DNA from: Xanthomonas fragariae
GTDB taxonomy: Bacteria > Pseudomonadota > Gammaproteobacteria > Xanthomonadales > Xanthomonadaceae
Direction of reading: 5' to 3'
NCBI RefSeq assembly: GCF_900183975.1
Contig: NZ_LT853882.1
Location: 2,783,501 to 2,847,500 of the forward strand
Length of the DNA stretch: 64,000 nt
Positions 1 through 9,135 of the stretch are shown one piece after another. Below the pieces are notes generated by a model that was given only the letters and a program-made list of their open reading frames with translations, did not search any database and had not been told where the DNA came from. The number at the start of each line of letters is the position of its first letter. The first letter of the stretch is position 1. The position numbers were made by a program, and so were the translations under genes.

Positions 1-759
1 GACACTGGCGTCGAGCGGCCTTTCGCCAGCCCCGGATAAAGCCGCGCGCGGCCACGGGCGTGGCTGCAGCGTCGTATCGGAATGCGTGAACGGGTTGGAG
101 GGCGCTGCGGGGGTTACAGTCGCCGGTGCCGGCGTGGCGGTCGCCACCATGCGGGTCGGCGTTTGTTGCTGACGCCAAGCCACGCTACGCGCCACCTGCT
201 GGTTGCGCGTAGCCGCGCCACGGCGGGTGGACGCCAGCGCTGCGGCCGGCGCTGCCGCGGCGAGCGCGACAATGTCATCAGGGGTCGCCGGGCCAGGCGC
301 GACCGGAACCTTCGGTGCCACTGGTGTGACCGGAACCTGCGAAGCCGCAGGCATCTGCGCTGCGGTGGCATACACCGGCATATCCGAGGCAGGCAAGGCG
401 GTCTGAGGAAGACGTTCGCGCGCGATGAATAAAGCAATTGCGGCAACCGACGCTGCAATCGCCGCGCCACCACCCCAACGCCAACGCGCGGCCGGGCGCC
501 TCGTCCGGTGCTCCTGTGGAACGGGCTCAGCAGCGATGGCGCTACGCACACGCGCTGCAAAATCCGATGGTGCTGGCGCACTGGCCGCACCGCGCAACAC
601 ATCGCCGCATAGCTGCCAGCGTTCGTGGCAACCGGCAAGTTCTTCATCGTGGGCCAGACGGCGCAACAAAAAGCGCGACTCGTCGGTATTCAATTCGCCG
701 TCCACCAGCGCGGACAGCTGCTGACGATAGTGAAGCTCGAACTTGTCGGTGGTGGACAT
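1..759 (-). CDS. rseA: Anti-sigma-E factor RseA (3' end beyond window)
   Basis: Partial gene: 253 codons are open from an ATG at 759 to the left edge with no stop. The product is an inner-membrane anti-sigma factor that holds RpoE inactive until envelope stress triggers its proteolysis. The N-terminal ~80 residues (LSALVDGELNTDE motif near residue 16) match the cytoplasmic sigma-binding domain of RseA. A single membrane segment lies at about 97-113 (GGGAAIAASVAAIALFI). The rest is a Pro/Ala/Thr-rich periplasmic region. It starts 14 bp after the rpoE stop, so the two are co-transcribed. The identity rests on the order rpoE-rseA and on the N-terminal motif. Confidence 0.85.
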   Translation of the reverse strand, partial: MSTTDKFELHYRQQLSALVDGELNTDESRFLLRRLAHDEELAGCHERWQLCGDVLRGAASAPAPSDFAARVRSAIAAEPVPQEHRTRRPAARWRWGGGAAIAASVAAIALFIARERLPQTALPASDMPVYATAAQMPAASQVPVTPVAPKVPVAPGPATPDDIVALAAAAPAAALASTRRGAATRNQQVARSVAWRQQQTPTRMVATATPAPATVTPAAPSNPFTHSDTTLQPRPWPRAALSGAGERPLDASV

Positions 760-773
760 GGCAGGGTTATGCC

Positions 774-1394
774 TCATACAGCGTGTCGCTCACGGGTAGC
801 GCTTTCGGTCTCCAATAGAGGCCGCAGCTCGATGTCGATGGCCTCGCGCGCCCGGAAGATGCGCGAGCGCACCGTTCCGATCGGGCAATCCATCTTTCGC
901 GCGATTTCGTCATAACTCAGCCCGTCCACCTCGCGCATGGTGATGGCCGACCGGAGTGCTTCCGGTAGGGCTTGGACCGCACGCATCACCGTTTGTTCCA
1001 GCTCCTGTCGCATCAATTCGCGCTCCGGTGTGTCGGTATCGCGCAATCGGATCCCACCATCGCACCGCTCGGCATCGCTGATCTCGATGTCGTCGGCGGG
1101 TGGCCGGCGGTTGTGCGCAGCCAGATGATTCTTGGCAGTGTTGACGGCAATGCGGTGCAACCACGTATAGAACTGGGAGTCGCCGCGGAAACTGTTGATC
1201 GCGCGGTATGCGCGCACAAATGCGTCCTGGGCCACGTCCTGGCTTTCGCTCCAGTCGGCGATGTAGCGCCCGATCAGCGCGACGATTCGATGCTGGTATT
1301 TGCGCACCAGCACATCGAACGCTGCGCTTTCGCCGCGCTGCACACGCCGGACCAATTCCAGATCCAGCTCCTGAGGTGTATCGACTTCGGCCAT
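774..1394 (-). CDS. rpoE: RNA polymerase sigma-E factor RpoE
   Basis: ECF sigma factor for the envelope stress response. Region 2 is seen as DVLVRKYQHRI...DWSESQDVAQDAFVRAY, and region 4 as ALRSAITMREVDGLSYDEIA followed by CPIGTVRSRIFRARE, the DNA-binding helix. I chose the internal ATG (MAEVDTPQELDLELV), giving 206 residues, the usual length for RpoE. An in-frame upstream start at 1487 would add 31 residues unlike the family and would overlap the promoter. rseA follows directly. Sigma-E genes usually activate their own transcription, and a matching promoter lies just upstream. Confidence 0.93.
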   Translation of the reverse strand: MAEVDTPQELDLELVRRVQRGESAAFDVLVRKYQHRIVALIGRYIADWSESQDVAQDAFVRAYRAINSFRGDSQFYTWLHRIAVNTAKNHLAAHNRRPPADDIEISDAERCDGGIRLRDTDTPERELMRQELEQTVMRAVQALPEALRSAITMREVDGLSYDEIARKMDCPIGTVRSRIFRAREAIDIELRPLLETESATRERHAV

Positions 1395-1433
1395 GTCGGG
1401 CCGCACTCCTGTCAGCCCACCGAAGTCGGGCAA

Positions 1434-1460
1434 TGAGACCGCCGTTGAAAAGAAAAGTTC
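1434..1460 (-). promoter_or_regulatory. Sigma-E-type autoregulatory promoter of rpoE
   Basis: On the minus strand GAACTT (1460-1455) is followed after exactly 16 bases by TCTCA (1438-1434). This is close to the sigma-E consensus GAACTT-N16-TCTGA. It sits about 40 bp upstream of the rpoE ATG. That position and spacing fit autoregulation, but no transcript data are available here. Confidence 0.5.
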
Positions 1461-1630
1461 ATACCGGTCCGTACGACCGTCGCGCATTCAGGGTAGCCGC
1501 ACCGGTGCGCCGCTTGCCACGCCCCGGATGAGGCGCATGCCGTCCTGTCGGCGGATATGGGTATTTGACGTGAAGGAAACAACCTCTGGATGATAACGAT
1601 CTTTCCTCATATTGCCGGATGGCCAGACGC

Positions 1631-3712
1631 ATGCTTCCAGGTTTCGACGGGCTCCGATTCAGTCATTGGCAGGCCGACCTGCGCGAGGACGGCGTGGTGG
1701 TGCTCAGCCTTGATCGTCAGGGCGCACCGGTCAACGCACTTTCGCAGGAGGTGCTGCTCGAGTTGGACGCGCTGGTCGAGCGGCTGGCACTGGAGCCGCC
1801 CAAGGGCGTGGTACTGCGCTCGGGCAAGGCCAACGGTTTCATCGCCGGTGCCGATCTGAAGGAGTTTCAGGAATTCGACCGCAAGGGCACGGTCAATGAC
1901 GCGATCCATCGCGGCCAGAGTGTCTTTCAGAAGCTGGCCGAACTGCACTGTCCTACGGTTGCGGCAATCCACGGCTTCTGCATGGGGGGCGGCACCGAGA
2001 TCGCACTGGCCTGCCGCTACCGGGTAGCCTCCAACGATGGCAGCACACGCATTGGCCTGCCGGAGACCAAGCTCGGCATCTTTCCCGGCTGGGGCGGCAG
2101 CGCCCGCTTGCCGCGTCTGATCGGCACACCTGCTGCGATGGATTTGATGCTGACCGGCCGCACTGTGTCGGCCAAGGCCGCGCGTGCGATGGGCTTGATC
2201 GACAAGATCGCTGCGCCTGCCGTACTGGTCGATGCGGCCGCGGCGTTGGCACTGGCCGGTACCAAGCGACCGTTCAAACAGCGCGCCACCGCCTGGGCCA
2301 CCAATACCTTACTCGCGCGCAAACTGCTGGCGCCGCAGATGCGCAAGCAGGTCGCACGCAAGGCGCGCAAGCAGCACTACCCGGCGCCATATGCGCTGAT
2401 CAACGTATGGGAGCGCGCCGGTGGCAGCGGCATCCAGGCCCGGCTCGCTGCCGAACGCAAGGCGGTGGTCAAACTCGCCAGCACGCCGACCGCGCGCAAT
2501 CTGGTCCGTCTCTTCTTCCTCACCGAGCGCTTGAAAGCGCTAGGTGGCAAGGACGCCGGCGGCGCGGCACTGGCGCCCATTCGCCATGTGCATGTGATCG
2601 GTGCCGGGGTGATGGGCGGCGACATCGCGGCCTGGGCCGCTTACAAGGGCTTTGAGGTCACCCTGCAGGATCGCGACCAGCGCTTCATCGATACCGCGTT
2701 GACGCGCGGCGGCGAGTTGTTCGCCAAGCGGGTCAAGGACAACGCCAAGCGGCCGGCAGTCGCGGCGCGTCTGCGTGGCGACCTGGCCGGTGCAGGCGTG
2801 GCACAAGCCGATCTGGTGATCGAGGCGATCATCGAAAACCCACAGGCCAAGCGCGATCTGTATCAATCGGTAGAGCCGCGGCTCAAGCCCGATGCGTTGC
2901 TGACCACCAACACCTCGTCGATTCCGCTGATCGAGCTGCGTGGGCACATCCAACGTCCGGCGCAGTTCGCCGGCCTGCACTATTTCAATCCGGTGGCGAT
3001 GATGCCGCTGGTGGAAATCGTGCAGCACGACCGTCTGGATCCGGCCAACGTCACGCGTCTTGCCGCGTTCTGCAAGGCATTGGACAAGTTCCCGGTGCCG
3101 GTCGCCGGCACGCCGGGTTTCCTGGTTAATCGCGTGCTGTTCCCGTATCTGCTCGAAGCGGCCACCGCGTATGCCGAAGGCGTGCCGGGCCCGGTGCTGG
3201 ACAAGACCGCAGTGCAGTTCGGCATGCCGATGGGGCCGATCGAATTGATCGACACGGTTGGCCTGGATGTCGCCGCGGGCGTGGGCGCAGAACTGGCGCC
3301 CTTCCTGCGCTTGCCGATTCCAGCGGCACTCTCCACGGTGGAATCGGGCAAGCGCGGCAAAAAGGATGGCCAGGGCCTGTATAAGTGGGAGAACAGCCGC
3401 GCGGTCAAGCCCGACGTGGCCAGCGGCTATGCAGTGCCGGCCGATCTGGAAGATCGCCTGATCCTTCCACTGCTCAACGAAGCGGTGGCCTGCCTGCACG
3501 ATGGCGTGGTGGCCGATGCGGATCTGCTCGATGCCGGTATCATCTTCGGCACCGGCTTCGCCCCGTTTCGCGGCGGCCCGATCCAGCACATCCGCAGTGT
3601 CGGCGCCGACGCGCTGCTCGAACGCCTGCAAGCACTGCATGCGCGTTACGGCGAGCGCTTCGCACCACGGCCAGGTTGGGATTTGCCGTTGTTGCGTGAG
3701 GCAGTGGTGTGA
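1631..3712 (+). CDS. Bifunctional enoyl-CoA hydratase / 3-hydroxyacyl-CoA dehydrogenase (FadJ/FadB-like)
   Basis: Fatty-acid beta-oxidation alpha subunit, catalysing hydration of enoyl-CoA and oxidation of the 3-hydroxyacyl-CoA. The N-terminal crotonase domain (about 1-260) carries GFCMGGGTEIALACRYR and FPGWGGSARLPR. The NAD-binding domain begins near residue 320 with HVIGAGVMGGDIAAWAA, and the dehydrogenase catalytic stretch is FAGLHYFNPVAMMPLVE. Two C-terminal 3HCDH domains follow. The ATG at 1631 has GGATGG eight bases upstream; a second in-frame ATG at 1619 has no Shine-Dalgarno sequence. At ~693 residues it is typical of FadJ/FadB alpha chains. No thiolase (beta subunit) gene is adjacent. 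Confidence 0.9.
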   Translation: MLPGFDGLRFSHWQADLREDGVVVLSLDRQGAPVNALSQEVLLELDALVERLALEPPKGVVLRSGKANGFIAGADLKEFQEFDRKGTVNDAIHRGQSVFQKLAELHCPTVAAIHGFCMGGGTEIALACRYRVASNDGSTRIGLPETKLGIFPGWGGSARLPRLIGTPAAMDLMLTGRTVSAKAARAMGLIDKIAAPAVLVDAAAALALAGTKRPFKQRATAWATNTLLARKLLAPQMRKQVARKARKQHYPAPYALINVWERAGGSGIQARLAAERKAVVKLASTPTARNLVRLFFLTERLKALGGKDAGGAALAPIRHVHVIGAGVMGGDIAAWAAYKGFEVTLQDRDQRFIDTALTRGGELFAKRVKDNAKRPAVAARLRGDLAGAGVAQADLVIEAIIENPQAKRDLYQSVEPRLKPDALLTTNTSSIPLIELRGHIQRPAQFAGLHYFNPVAMMPLVEIVQHDRLDPANVTRLAAFCKALDKFPVPVAGTPGFLVNRVLFPYLLEAATAYAEGVPGPVLDKTAVQFGMPMGPIELIDTVGLDVAAGVGAELAPFLRLPIPAALSTVESGKRGKKDGQGLYKWENSRAVKPDVASGYAVPADLEDRLILPLLNEAVACLHDGVVADADLLDAGIIFGTGFAPFRGGPIQHIRSVGADALLERLQALHARYGERFAPRPGWDLPLLREAVV

Positions 3713-3734
3713 TGTCGCTGCTGCTACTTTGCAC

Positions 3735-3770
3735 CAACAAGAAGGCCGCCCTCTGGCGGCCTTCTTGTTG
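3735..3770. terminator. Bidirectional terminator
   Basis: Perfect 16-bp stem (CAACAAGAAGGCCGCC / GGCGGCCTTCTTGTTG) with a CTCT loop. It lies between the convergent beta-oxidation gene and the CDF exporter gene and can serve both. Confidence 0.85.
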
Positions 3771-3786
3771 GCGCACCACTGATCGG

Positions 3787-4752
3787 TCAATGGTGGTGAT
3801 GCACACCATGCGCGTGTGCGTGGCGATTGCCGTCCGCAGCACCTTGTTGCGCACCCTTTGGCGTGCCGCAGGGTTTGGTGCCGCAGTCGCCGCTTTCCAC
3901 TTGCAAGGTGGCGTGGGTGATTTCGAAGCGGTCGTGTAGTAGCGCGCCGAGGGCTTCGCGCAGGCGGTCGCGGTCAATGGCTTTGCTCACCACCACGTGC
4001 GCAGTGAGTGCGGGTGTGCTGGAGGCCAGTGCCCACACATGCAGGTCGTGTACGTCTTCGACGCCAGGATGGCTGATGAGTGTTTGACGCACCTGGGCCA
4101 AATCGATGCCCTTGGGGACGCCTTCAAGCAAGACATTGATCGCTTCGCGTAGCAGCAGCCAGGTGCGCGGCAGCACCCACAGGCCGATCAGCACGGCCAA
4201 TACCGGATCGATCCATTGCCAGCCGGTCCAGCGGATCAGCAGCGCGCCGAGGATCACCGCCACCGAGCCGAGCATGTCGCTCCAGACTTCCAGATAGGCG
4301 CCCTTGACGTTGAGGCTTTCGTCGCTGCCGGCGTGCAACAGCTTCATCGCAATCAGATTGGTCACCAGGCCGAAGCCAGCGATCAGCAGCATACCGCTGG
4401 ACGAAATGTCCTGCGGCGCACGCAAGCGTTGCGCGGCTTCCCACAGAATGTAGGCACCGACTGCGAACAACAGCGCACCGTTGGCCAGTGCACCGAGCGC
4501 TTCGAGCCGCACATACCCATAGGTGCGGCGTGCGTCGGCTGGGCGACGACTCAACCGCACCGCAAGCAGTGCGATCATCAAGCCAACGGTGTCGGTGGCC
4601 ATATGCGCCGCATCGGAAAGCAGCGCCAGGCTGTTGGTGACGAACGCACCGATGACTTCCGCCAACAAGAATGTGGCCGTCAACGCGAGCGCCCACCACA
4701 ACGGTGTTTCGTGGCGGATGTCGCTGGGTGCGTGGTTGTGGTCGTGTCCCAT
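3787..4752 (-). CDS. Cation diffusion facilitator, CzcD/ZitB-like zinc exporter
   Basis: Inner-membrane exporter of Zn2+ or related divalent cations by proton antiport. The protein starts MGHDHNHAP and ends HAHAHGVHHHH, giving histidine-rich metal-binding tails at both ends. Six membrane helices follow the CDF pattern, with the metal-site motif LLSDAAHMATD in helix 2 and LEVWSDMLGS in helix 5. The cytoplasmic ferredoxin-like C-terminal domain includes DVHDLHVWALASS. The start was placed at MGHDHNH rather than ten codons upstream because families begin with this His-rich segment. It stands alone; metal specificity is inferred. Confidence 0.9.
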   Translation of the reverse strand: MGHDHNHAPSDIRHETPLWWALALTATFLLAEVIGAFVTNSLALLSDAAHMATDTVGLMIALLAVRLSRRPADARRTYGYVRLEALGALANGALLFAVGAYILWEAAQRLRAPQDISSSGMLLIAGFGLVTNLIAMKLLHAGSDESLNVKGAYLEVWSDMLGSVAVILGALLIRWTGWQWIDPVLAVLIGLWVLPRTWLLLREAINVLLEGVPKGIDLAQVRQTLISHPGVEDVHDLHVWALASSTPALTAHVVVSKAIDRDRLREALGALLHDRFEITHATLQVESGDCGTKPCGTPKGAQQGAADGNRHAHAHGVHHHH

Positions 4753-5070
4753 GGATGTCGTAGCCTCGTGCAATGCGCGCAACTTAAGCGCGCGCGATGT
4801 TGGAGACTATTACACCCGTGCGTGACGATATCACATCACGCGGACAGGTGGAATTTTGACATGGCGCGGCGCTGGTCACGCTACTGCGTGATAACACCGC
4901 CAACGCAGCCGGCTATCGCATGCACCGCGCCCGCGCGTGGCAAACAAGACATGGCGAGCAAACCTGCGCGTGGGTGAAAACGGCGCACTCAGAAACCGGG
5001 GGTGCGGGTGGCCCATGCCGTGCCGCGCAACGGCAGCGCCCGCCTGCTGGCAAGCGCGATGGTTTGATAA
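4753..5070. other. Intergenic region with an inverted repeat
   Basis: No gene is seen. GCGTGA (4820-4825) and TCACGC (4836-4841) form an inverted repeat with a 10-base spacer, with partial extension outward (CCG...CGG). It lies about 70 bp upstream of the CDF gene start and could be an operator. The rest shows no recognisable signal. Confidence 0.3.
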
Positions 5071-5958
5071 CTACACCTTGGCCACTAACTTGATCACGCT
5101 GGAAAAATCCAGTGCGCCGTTACCAGCCTGGCTGTTGATCGCATAGAGATTGCGTGCCAGCTCACCGAGTGGAATCGACACGCCGGCCTGCACTGCTGAC
5201 TCAGCGACCAAACCTAGATCCTTGAGCATCAGGTCGTTGCCGAAGCCGCCGCTATAGCCACGCGATGCCGGTGCATTGGGCAGCACGCCCGGCCACGGGT
5301 TGCACACTTCGGTGGCCCAGCTACGCCCGGTACTAACTGCCATCATCTGGGACAGCACGGCCGGGTCCAACCCTTGCGCAATGCCGAGCGCAAGCGCCTC
5401 GCCGGTGGCGGCCATGATCACCCCCAATGCCATGTTGTTGCACAGTTTGGCGACCTGGCCAGCACCGTTGTTGCCGACGTGGAAGATGTTCTTGCCCATC
5501 GCCTGCAATACCGGCCGGGCGCGCTCAAGCGTTTCAGCTTCGCCGCCGACGATAAAGGTCAGGCTGCCTGCCGCTGCGCCCGCAGTGCCGCCAGAGACCG
5601 GCGCATCGAGCATCGCCAGCCCGCGTGCCTGTGCGGCTTCGGCGACCTTGCGTGCGCAAACCGGTGCGATGGTGCTGCAGTCGATGACCAACGCCCCGTC
5701 GGGAATCTGCGCCAGGACGCCGGCCTCGCCCAGATACAGACCTTCCACATGTCGGCTGGCAGGCAACATCGAGATGACGATCTCGGCGCCAGCCAAGGTG
5801 TCGGCTGCCGAGTTCGCGGCGTAGGCGCCGGCTGCCGTAGCGGCGTTCAGTGCGGCTGGCACCAGATCGAACACCCGCAGCTGATGCCCGGCCTTGATCA
5901 GGTTGGCGGCCATCGGTCCGCCCATATTGCCCAGGCCGATAAAAGCGATCTTGCTCAT
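5071..5958 (-). CDS. mmsB: 3-hydroxyisobutyrate dehydrogenase
   Basis: Oxidises 3-hydroxyisobutyrate to methylmalonate semialdehyde with NAD+, a late step of valine degradation. It has the N-terminal Rossmann motif IGLGNMGGPMAANL, the substrate loop DAPVSGGTAGA, and the catalytic lysine region GNNGAGQVAKLCNN. The 295-residue length is normal. The start at MSKIAFIG lies one base after the stop of the upstream hydrolase gene, so it is the last gene of the mmsA-acdH-ech-hibch-mmsB operon. It converts the product of the preceding gene. Confidence 0.93.
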   Translation of the reverse strand: MSKIAFIGLGNMGGPMAANLIKAGHQLRVFDLVPAALNAATAAGAYAANSAADTLAGAEIVISMLPASRHVEGLYLGEAGVLAQIPDGALVIDCSTIAPVCARKVAEAAQARGLAMLDAPVSGGTAGAAAGSLTFIVGGEAETLERARPVLQAMGKNIFHVGNNGAGQVAKLCNNMALGVIMAATGEALALGIAQGLDPAVLSQMMAVSTGRSWATEVCNPWPGVLPNAPASRGYSGGFGNDLMLKDLGLVAESAVQAGVSIPLGELARNLYAINSQAGNGALDFSSVIKLVAKV

Positions 5959-5959
5959 C

Positions 5960-7147
5960 TCAGCGTTCACCAAGGTCAGGTGCACCAAGATCGGCAAGCG
6001 GATGCTGCGCGGCCGGCCACGGCTTAGTGAAGAAATGCGCAGCCCAGCGCGCATCCGCCTGGGCCAGCGACACCGGTTGCCATTGCGGCTGGCGGACCTT
6101 GTCGATCAACAACGCGCGGATGCCTTCGGCAAAATCGCCATGCGCAGCGGCGTGCAGGGCAACCACGTATTCGGTGCGAAACGTGTCGGCCAGTGTCGAG
6201 GTGCCGGGATGGCGCTGCAGCTCCCAGGCCAGTCGCGCCGAGCCTGGTGCGCCGGCTGCCAAGGTCGCACGCGCCGCCTGCAACCAGTTGTCCTCGCTTT
6301 GCAATGCCAGGATTGCGGCGACGACCTGATCCACCGTTTCACCGGCCACCAGTTGTTCGATCAGGGCGGCATGCAGTTGCAGCGGACCCGGCTCCAACGG
6401 TTGCGCAATGCGATGCAAAACAGCACTGAGCTGACTGCGATTGTCTTCGGCATTGCCGGTCCAGGTATGCGCGCTCAATACATCCAGCACGGCGGCGTAC
6501 TGCACATGCTCCAGACGCACATCTGCCAGCCCAGCATAGATGGCATCGCTGGCATCTAGCGACGCACCGGTGAGCGCCAGGAACAGCCCTGCACCCTGCG
6601 GAACACGGCGCAGCAACCAAGTGCCGCCAACATCAGGGAACAGGCCGACACTGATCTCGGGCATGGCCAGGCGCGAGCGCTCGGTGACCACGCGATGGCT
6701 GGCACCAGACATCAAGCCGATGCCACCGCCCATGACGATGCCATGGCCCCAGCAAAGCAGTGGCTTCGGGTAAGTGTGGATGCGATGGTCGAGCCGATAT
6801 TCTTCTTCAAAAAATGCTGCTACGTGCGCATTGCCGGCTGGTTGCATGCGGCGCCGCTGCACATCTGGCACCGCATCGCGATGCGCACGTATGCTCTGGT
6901 ACAACCCATGCAGATCGCCGCCAGCGCAGAACGCCTTTTCGCCTGCGCCGCGCAACACCACACAGGCAATCTGCGCCTCGTCGGCCCAGGCACGCAGCTG
7001 CGCATCCAGCAGACGCGTCATCTGCAACGACAAGCTGTTGAGCGTCCTGGGTGCGTTCAACGTAGCGATGCCGATGCGATGTCCATCAGCGCAGTTGCGC
7101 TGCTCGAACAGGACCGGCGCTGCTTCGGTTGCGCTCACGTCCACCAT
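5960..7147 (-). CDS. 3-hydroxyisobutyryl-CoA hydrolase (HIBCH-type crotonase)
   Basis: Crotonase-fold enzyme predicted to release 3-hydroxyisobutyrate from its CoA ester in valine catabolism. It is 395 residues, longer than simple hydratases, and carries the family signature motifs CAGGDLHGLYQ, MGGGIGLMSGASHRVV, PEISVGLFPDVGG and the C-terminal DFAEGIRALLIDK. The start MVDVSATEA overlaps the stop of the preceding hydratase gene by one base. Its position just before mmsB fits sequential steps. It may be annotated elsewhere simply as enoyl-CoA hydratase/isomerase. Confidence 0.88.
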   Translation of the reverse strand: MVDVSATEAAPVLFEQRNCADGHRIGIATLNAPRTLNSLSLQMTRLLDAQLRAWADEAQIACVVLRGAGEKAFCAGGDLHGLYQSIRAHRDAVPDVQRRRMQPAGNAHVAAFFEEEYRLDHRIHTYPKPLLCWGHGIVMGGGIGLMSGASHRVVTERSRLAMPEISVGLFPDVGGTWLLRRVPQGAGLFLALTGASLDASDAIYAGLADVRLEHVQYAAVLDVLSAHTWTGNAEDNRSQLSAVLHRIAQPLEPGPLQLHAALIEQLVAGETVDQVVAAILALQSEDNWLQAARATLAAGAPGSARLAWELQRHPGTSTLADTFRTEYVVALHAAAHGDFAEGIRALLIDKVRQPQWQPVSLAQADARWAAHFFTKPWPAAQHPLADLGAPDLGER

Positions 7148-7944
7148 CAGCGATCGCTCCACTGTGGCGTGCGTTTTTCCAGAAACGCTGCCACACCCTC
7201 GGCTTGATCGGCCTGCTCGAACAGATCGACGAAGGCTTCGCGCTCTGCAATCAGCGCAGCGGCGTGCGTGGCGTGGCGGGTGGACTGCACCAGACGCTTG
7301 CATGCAGCCACACTCACCGGACTTTGGGTGCCGGCACGCTGCGCCCAGGCAATCGCATGCGCACGCGCCTCCCCCGTGCCAACGACTTCTTCCACTAGTC
7401 CGATGCGTTGCGCGGTTGCCGCATCGATGCGCTCACCGAGCAGGATCATGCGCTTGGCCCAGCCTTCGCCGACCAGGCGCGGCAGATTCTGGGTACCACC
7501 GGCGCACGGCAACAAGCCCACGCTGGCTTCTGGCAAGGCCATCTGCGCGTGCTGCTCGGCAATACGCAGATCGCAGGCCAAGGCGCATTCCAGCCCGCCG
7601 CCCATCGCATAGCCGTTGATCGCCGCGATCGAGACGCCACGGAACGCGCTCAACGCCTCGAACGCTTGGCCAAACCGCCGCGCCGCCTCGCGCGCGTTGG
7701 CCTTGTCGCCATCTGCAAAGTGCTTGAGGTCAGCCCCGGCGCTGAAAAATTTTTCGCCCTCGCCGGTGATGACCAGTGCGTAGATGCGGCGGTCGGCATC
7801 CAGTGCGTGCACCAGATCGCGCAGCGCTGCAAGGCTGTGCACGGTCCAGGTGTTGGCCGGCGGATTGCGCAAGGTAACGATGGCGACATGGCCATCGCGT
7901 TCGACCTGCAGACCGGTATGGAGACGCCCTTCCCAATCGCTCAT
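7147..7944 (-). CDS. Enoyl-CoA hydratase (methacrylyl-CoA hydratase)
   Basis: Hydrates an enoyl-CoA; from the operon the substrate is probably methacrylyl-CoA. The crotonase motifs FSAGADLKHF, AINGYAMGGGLECALACD and PEASVGLLPCAGGTQ form the oxyanion hole and catalytic-glutamate regions. It is 265 residues, a standard length. The start overlaps the acyl-CoA dehydrogenase stop by four bases (ATGA) and its stop overlaps the next start by one base, indicating translational coupling. Confidence 0.92.
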   Translation of the reverse strand: MSDWEGRLHTGLQVERDGHVAIVTLRNPPANTWTVHSLAALRDLVHALDADRRIYALVITGEGEKFFSAGADLKHFADGDKANAREAARRFGQAFEALSAFRGVSIAAINGYAMGGGLECALACDLRIAEQHAQMALPEASVGLLPCAGGTQNLPRLVGEGWAKRMILLGERIDAATAQRIGLVEEVVGTGEARAHAIAWAQRAGTQSPVSVAACKRLVQSTRHATHAAALIAEREAFVDLFEQADQAEGVAAFLEKRTPQWSDR

Positions 7945-9122
7945 CGCAGTTCCTCCTCGCCGTTGAGAAGATGGCGCGCAATGATCATGCGCATCACTTC
8001 GTTGGTGCCTTCCAGGATGCGATGCACGCGGCTGTCGCGCAGCAGCCGCTCAATCGGATACTCGCGGATATAGCCGTAGCCGCCATGGATCTGCAGTGCT
8101 TCGTCGCAGATCGCAAAGCCGGCATCGGTGGCGAAGCGCTTGGCCATTGCGCACCACACGGTGGCATCGTGGCTGCCGGCATCGAGCTTGCGTGCAGCGG
8201 TTTGCACCATCTGCCGGGCGGCCACCAACTGGGTGGCCATGTCAGCCAGTTTGAACTGCAGCGCCTGAAAATCTGCAAGTTTCTTGCCAAATTGGCGACG
8301 CTCGCCCATGTAGCGACGCGCCGCGTCCAGTGCGCCTTGCGCCGCGCCAAGCGAACACGCCGCGATATTGATGCGGCCACCGTCCAGTGCCTTCATCGCC
8401 ATCTTGAAGCCTTCGCCTTCCTTGCCGAGCAGATTGCCGGCTGGGATACGCACGTTTTCGAAAGTCACCCCGCGCGTGGGCTGGCTGTTCCAGCCCATCT
8501 TTTCTTCCTTGCGGCCGTAGCTGATGCCCGGGGCATCGGCAGGCACCACAAACGCACTGATCCCACGCGCGCCGTCTTCGCCAGTGCGCGCCATCACCAC
8601 CAGCACATCGGTGGCACCGGCGCCGGAAATGAAAGCCTTGCTGCCGTTGAGCACATAGCTGTCGCCGTCCCGCTGCGCGCGTGTTTTGAGCGATGCCGCA
8701 TCCGAGCCAGCCCCCGGTTCGGTCAGGCAATACGAGCCCAGTCTGGCGCCGCTGGTCATCGCTTCGCCCCATTGCGCGCGCACCGCGTCACTACCGTAGC
8801 TGGCGATAAACCAGGCAACCATATTGTGAATGCTGATGAAGGCCGAGGTGGACGGGTCGACCGTGGCGAGCTCTTCGAACACTACCGCCGCATCAAGCCG
8901 ACGCATTCCCAGACCGCCCACGCCTTCGTCGGTATAAAGACCGCAAAGACCCAGCTCCGCGGCCTTGGCGATCGCCTCGCGTGGGAAGTGGCTTTCCGCA
9001 TCCCAGCGCGCAGCATGCGGGGCGAATTCCTTGTCGGCAAACTCGCGTGCAGCGGCGCGGAACGCCTGTTGCTCGTCGTTCAAATCGGCGGCATTGGCCG
9101 GTAGATGGAGGGCTGCGTTCAT
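7941..9122 (-). CDS. Acyl-CoA dehydrogenase (isobutyryl-CoA dehydrogenase)
   Basis: FAD-dependent dehydrogenase, probably converting isobutyryl-CoA to methacrylyl-CoA. It has the family signatures CLTEPGAGSDAASL (FAD/substrate binding), QIHGGYGYIREYPIERLLRD and the catalytic base region ILEGTNEVMRM. It is 393 residues and full length. It lies 13 bp after mmsA and overlaps the hydratase start by four bases. Substrate assignment is inferred from the operon. Confidence 0.92.
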   Translation of the reverse strand: MNAALHLPANAADLNDEQQAFRAAAREFADKEFAPHAARWDAESHFPREAIAKAAELGLCGLYTDEGVGGLGMRRLDAAVVFEELATVDPSTSAFISIHNMVAWFIASYGSDAVRAQWGEAMTSGARLGSYCLTEPGAGSDAASLKTRAQRDGDSYVLNGSKAFISGAGATDVLVVMARTGEDGARGISAFVVPADAPGISYGRKEEKMGWNSQPTRGVTFENVRIPAGNLLGKEGEGFKMAMKALDGGRINIAACSLGAAQGALDAARRYMGERRQFGKKLADFQALQFKLADMATQLVAARQMVQTAARKLDAGSHDATVWCAMAKRFATDAGFAICDEALQIHGGYGYIREYPIERLLRDSRVHRILEGTNEVMRMIIARHLLNGEEELR

Positions 9123-9135
9123 GGTGGTCTATCGG

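Noticed and set aside
2540..3790. 416-codon open frame on the minus strand
   Set aside because: It lies wholly antisense to the beta-oxidation gene; the composition (His/Gln/Arg-rich) is typical of antisense frames in GC-rich DNA and has no domain.
7971..9104. 377-codon open frame on the plus strand
   Set aside because: Antisense shadow of the acyl-CoA dehydrogenase gene.
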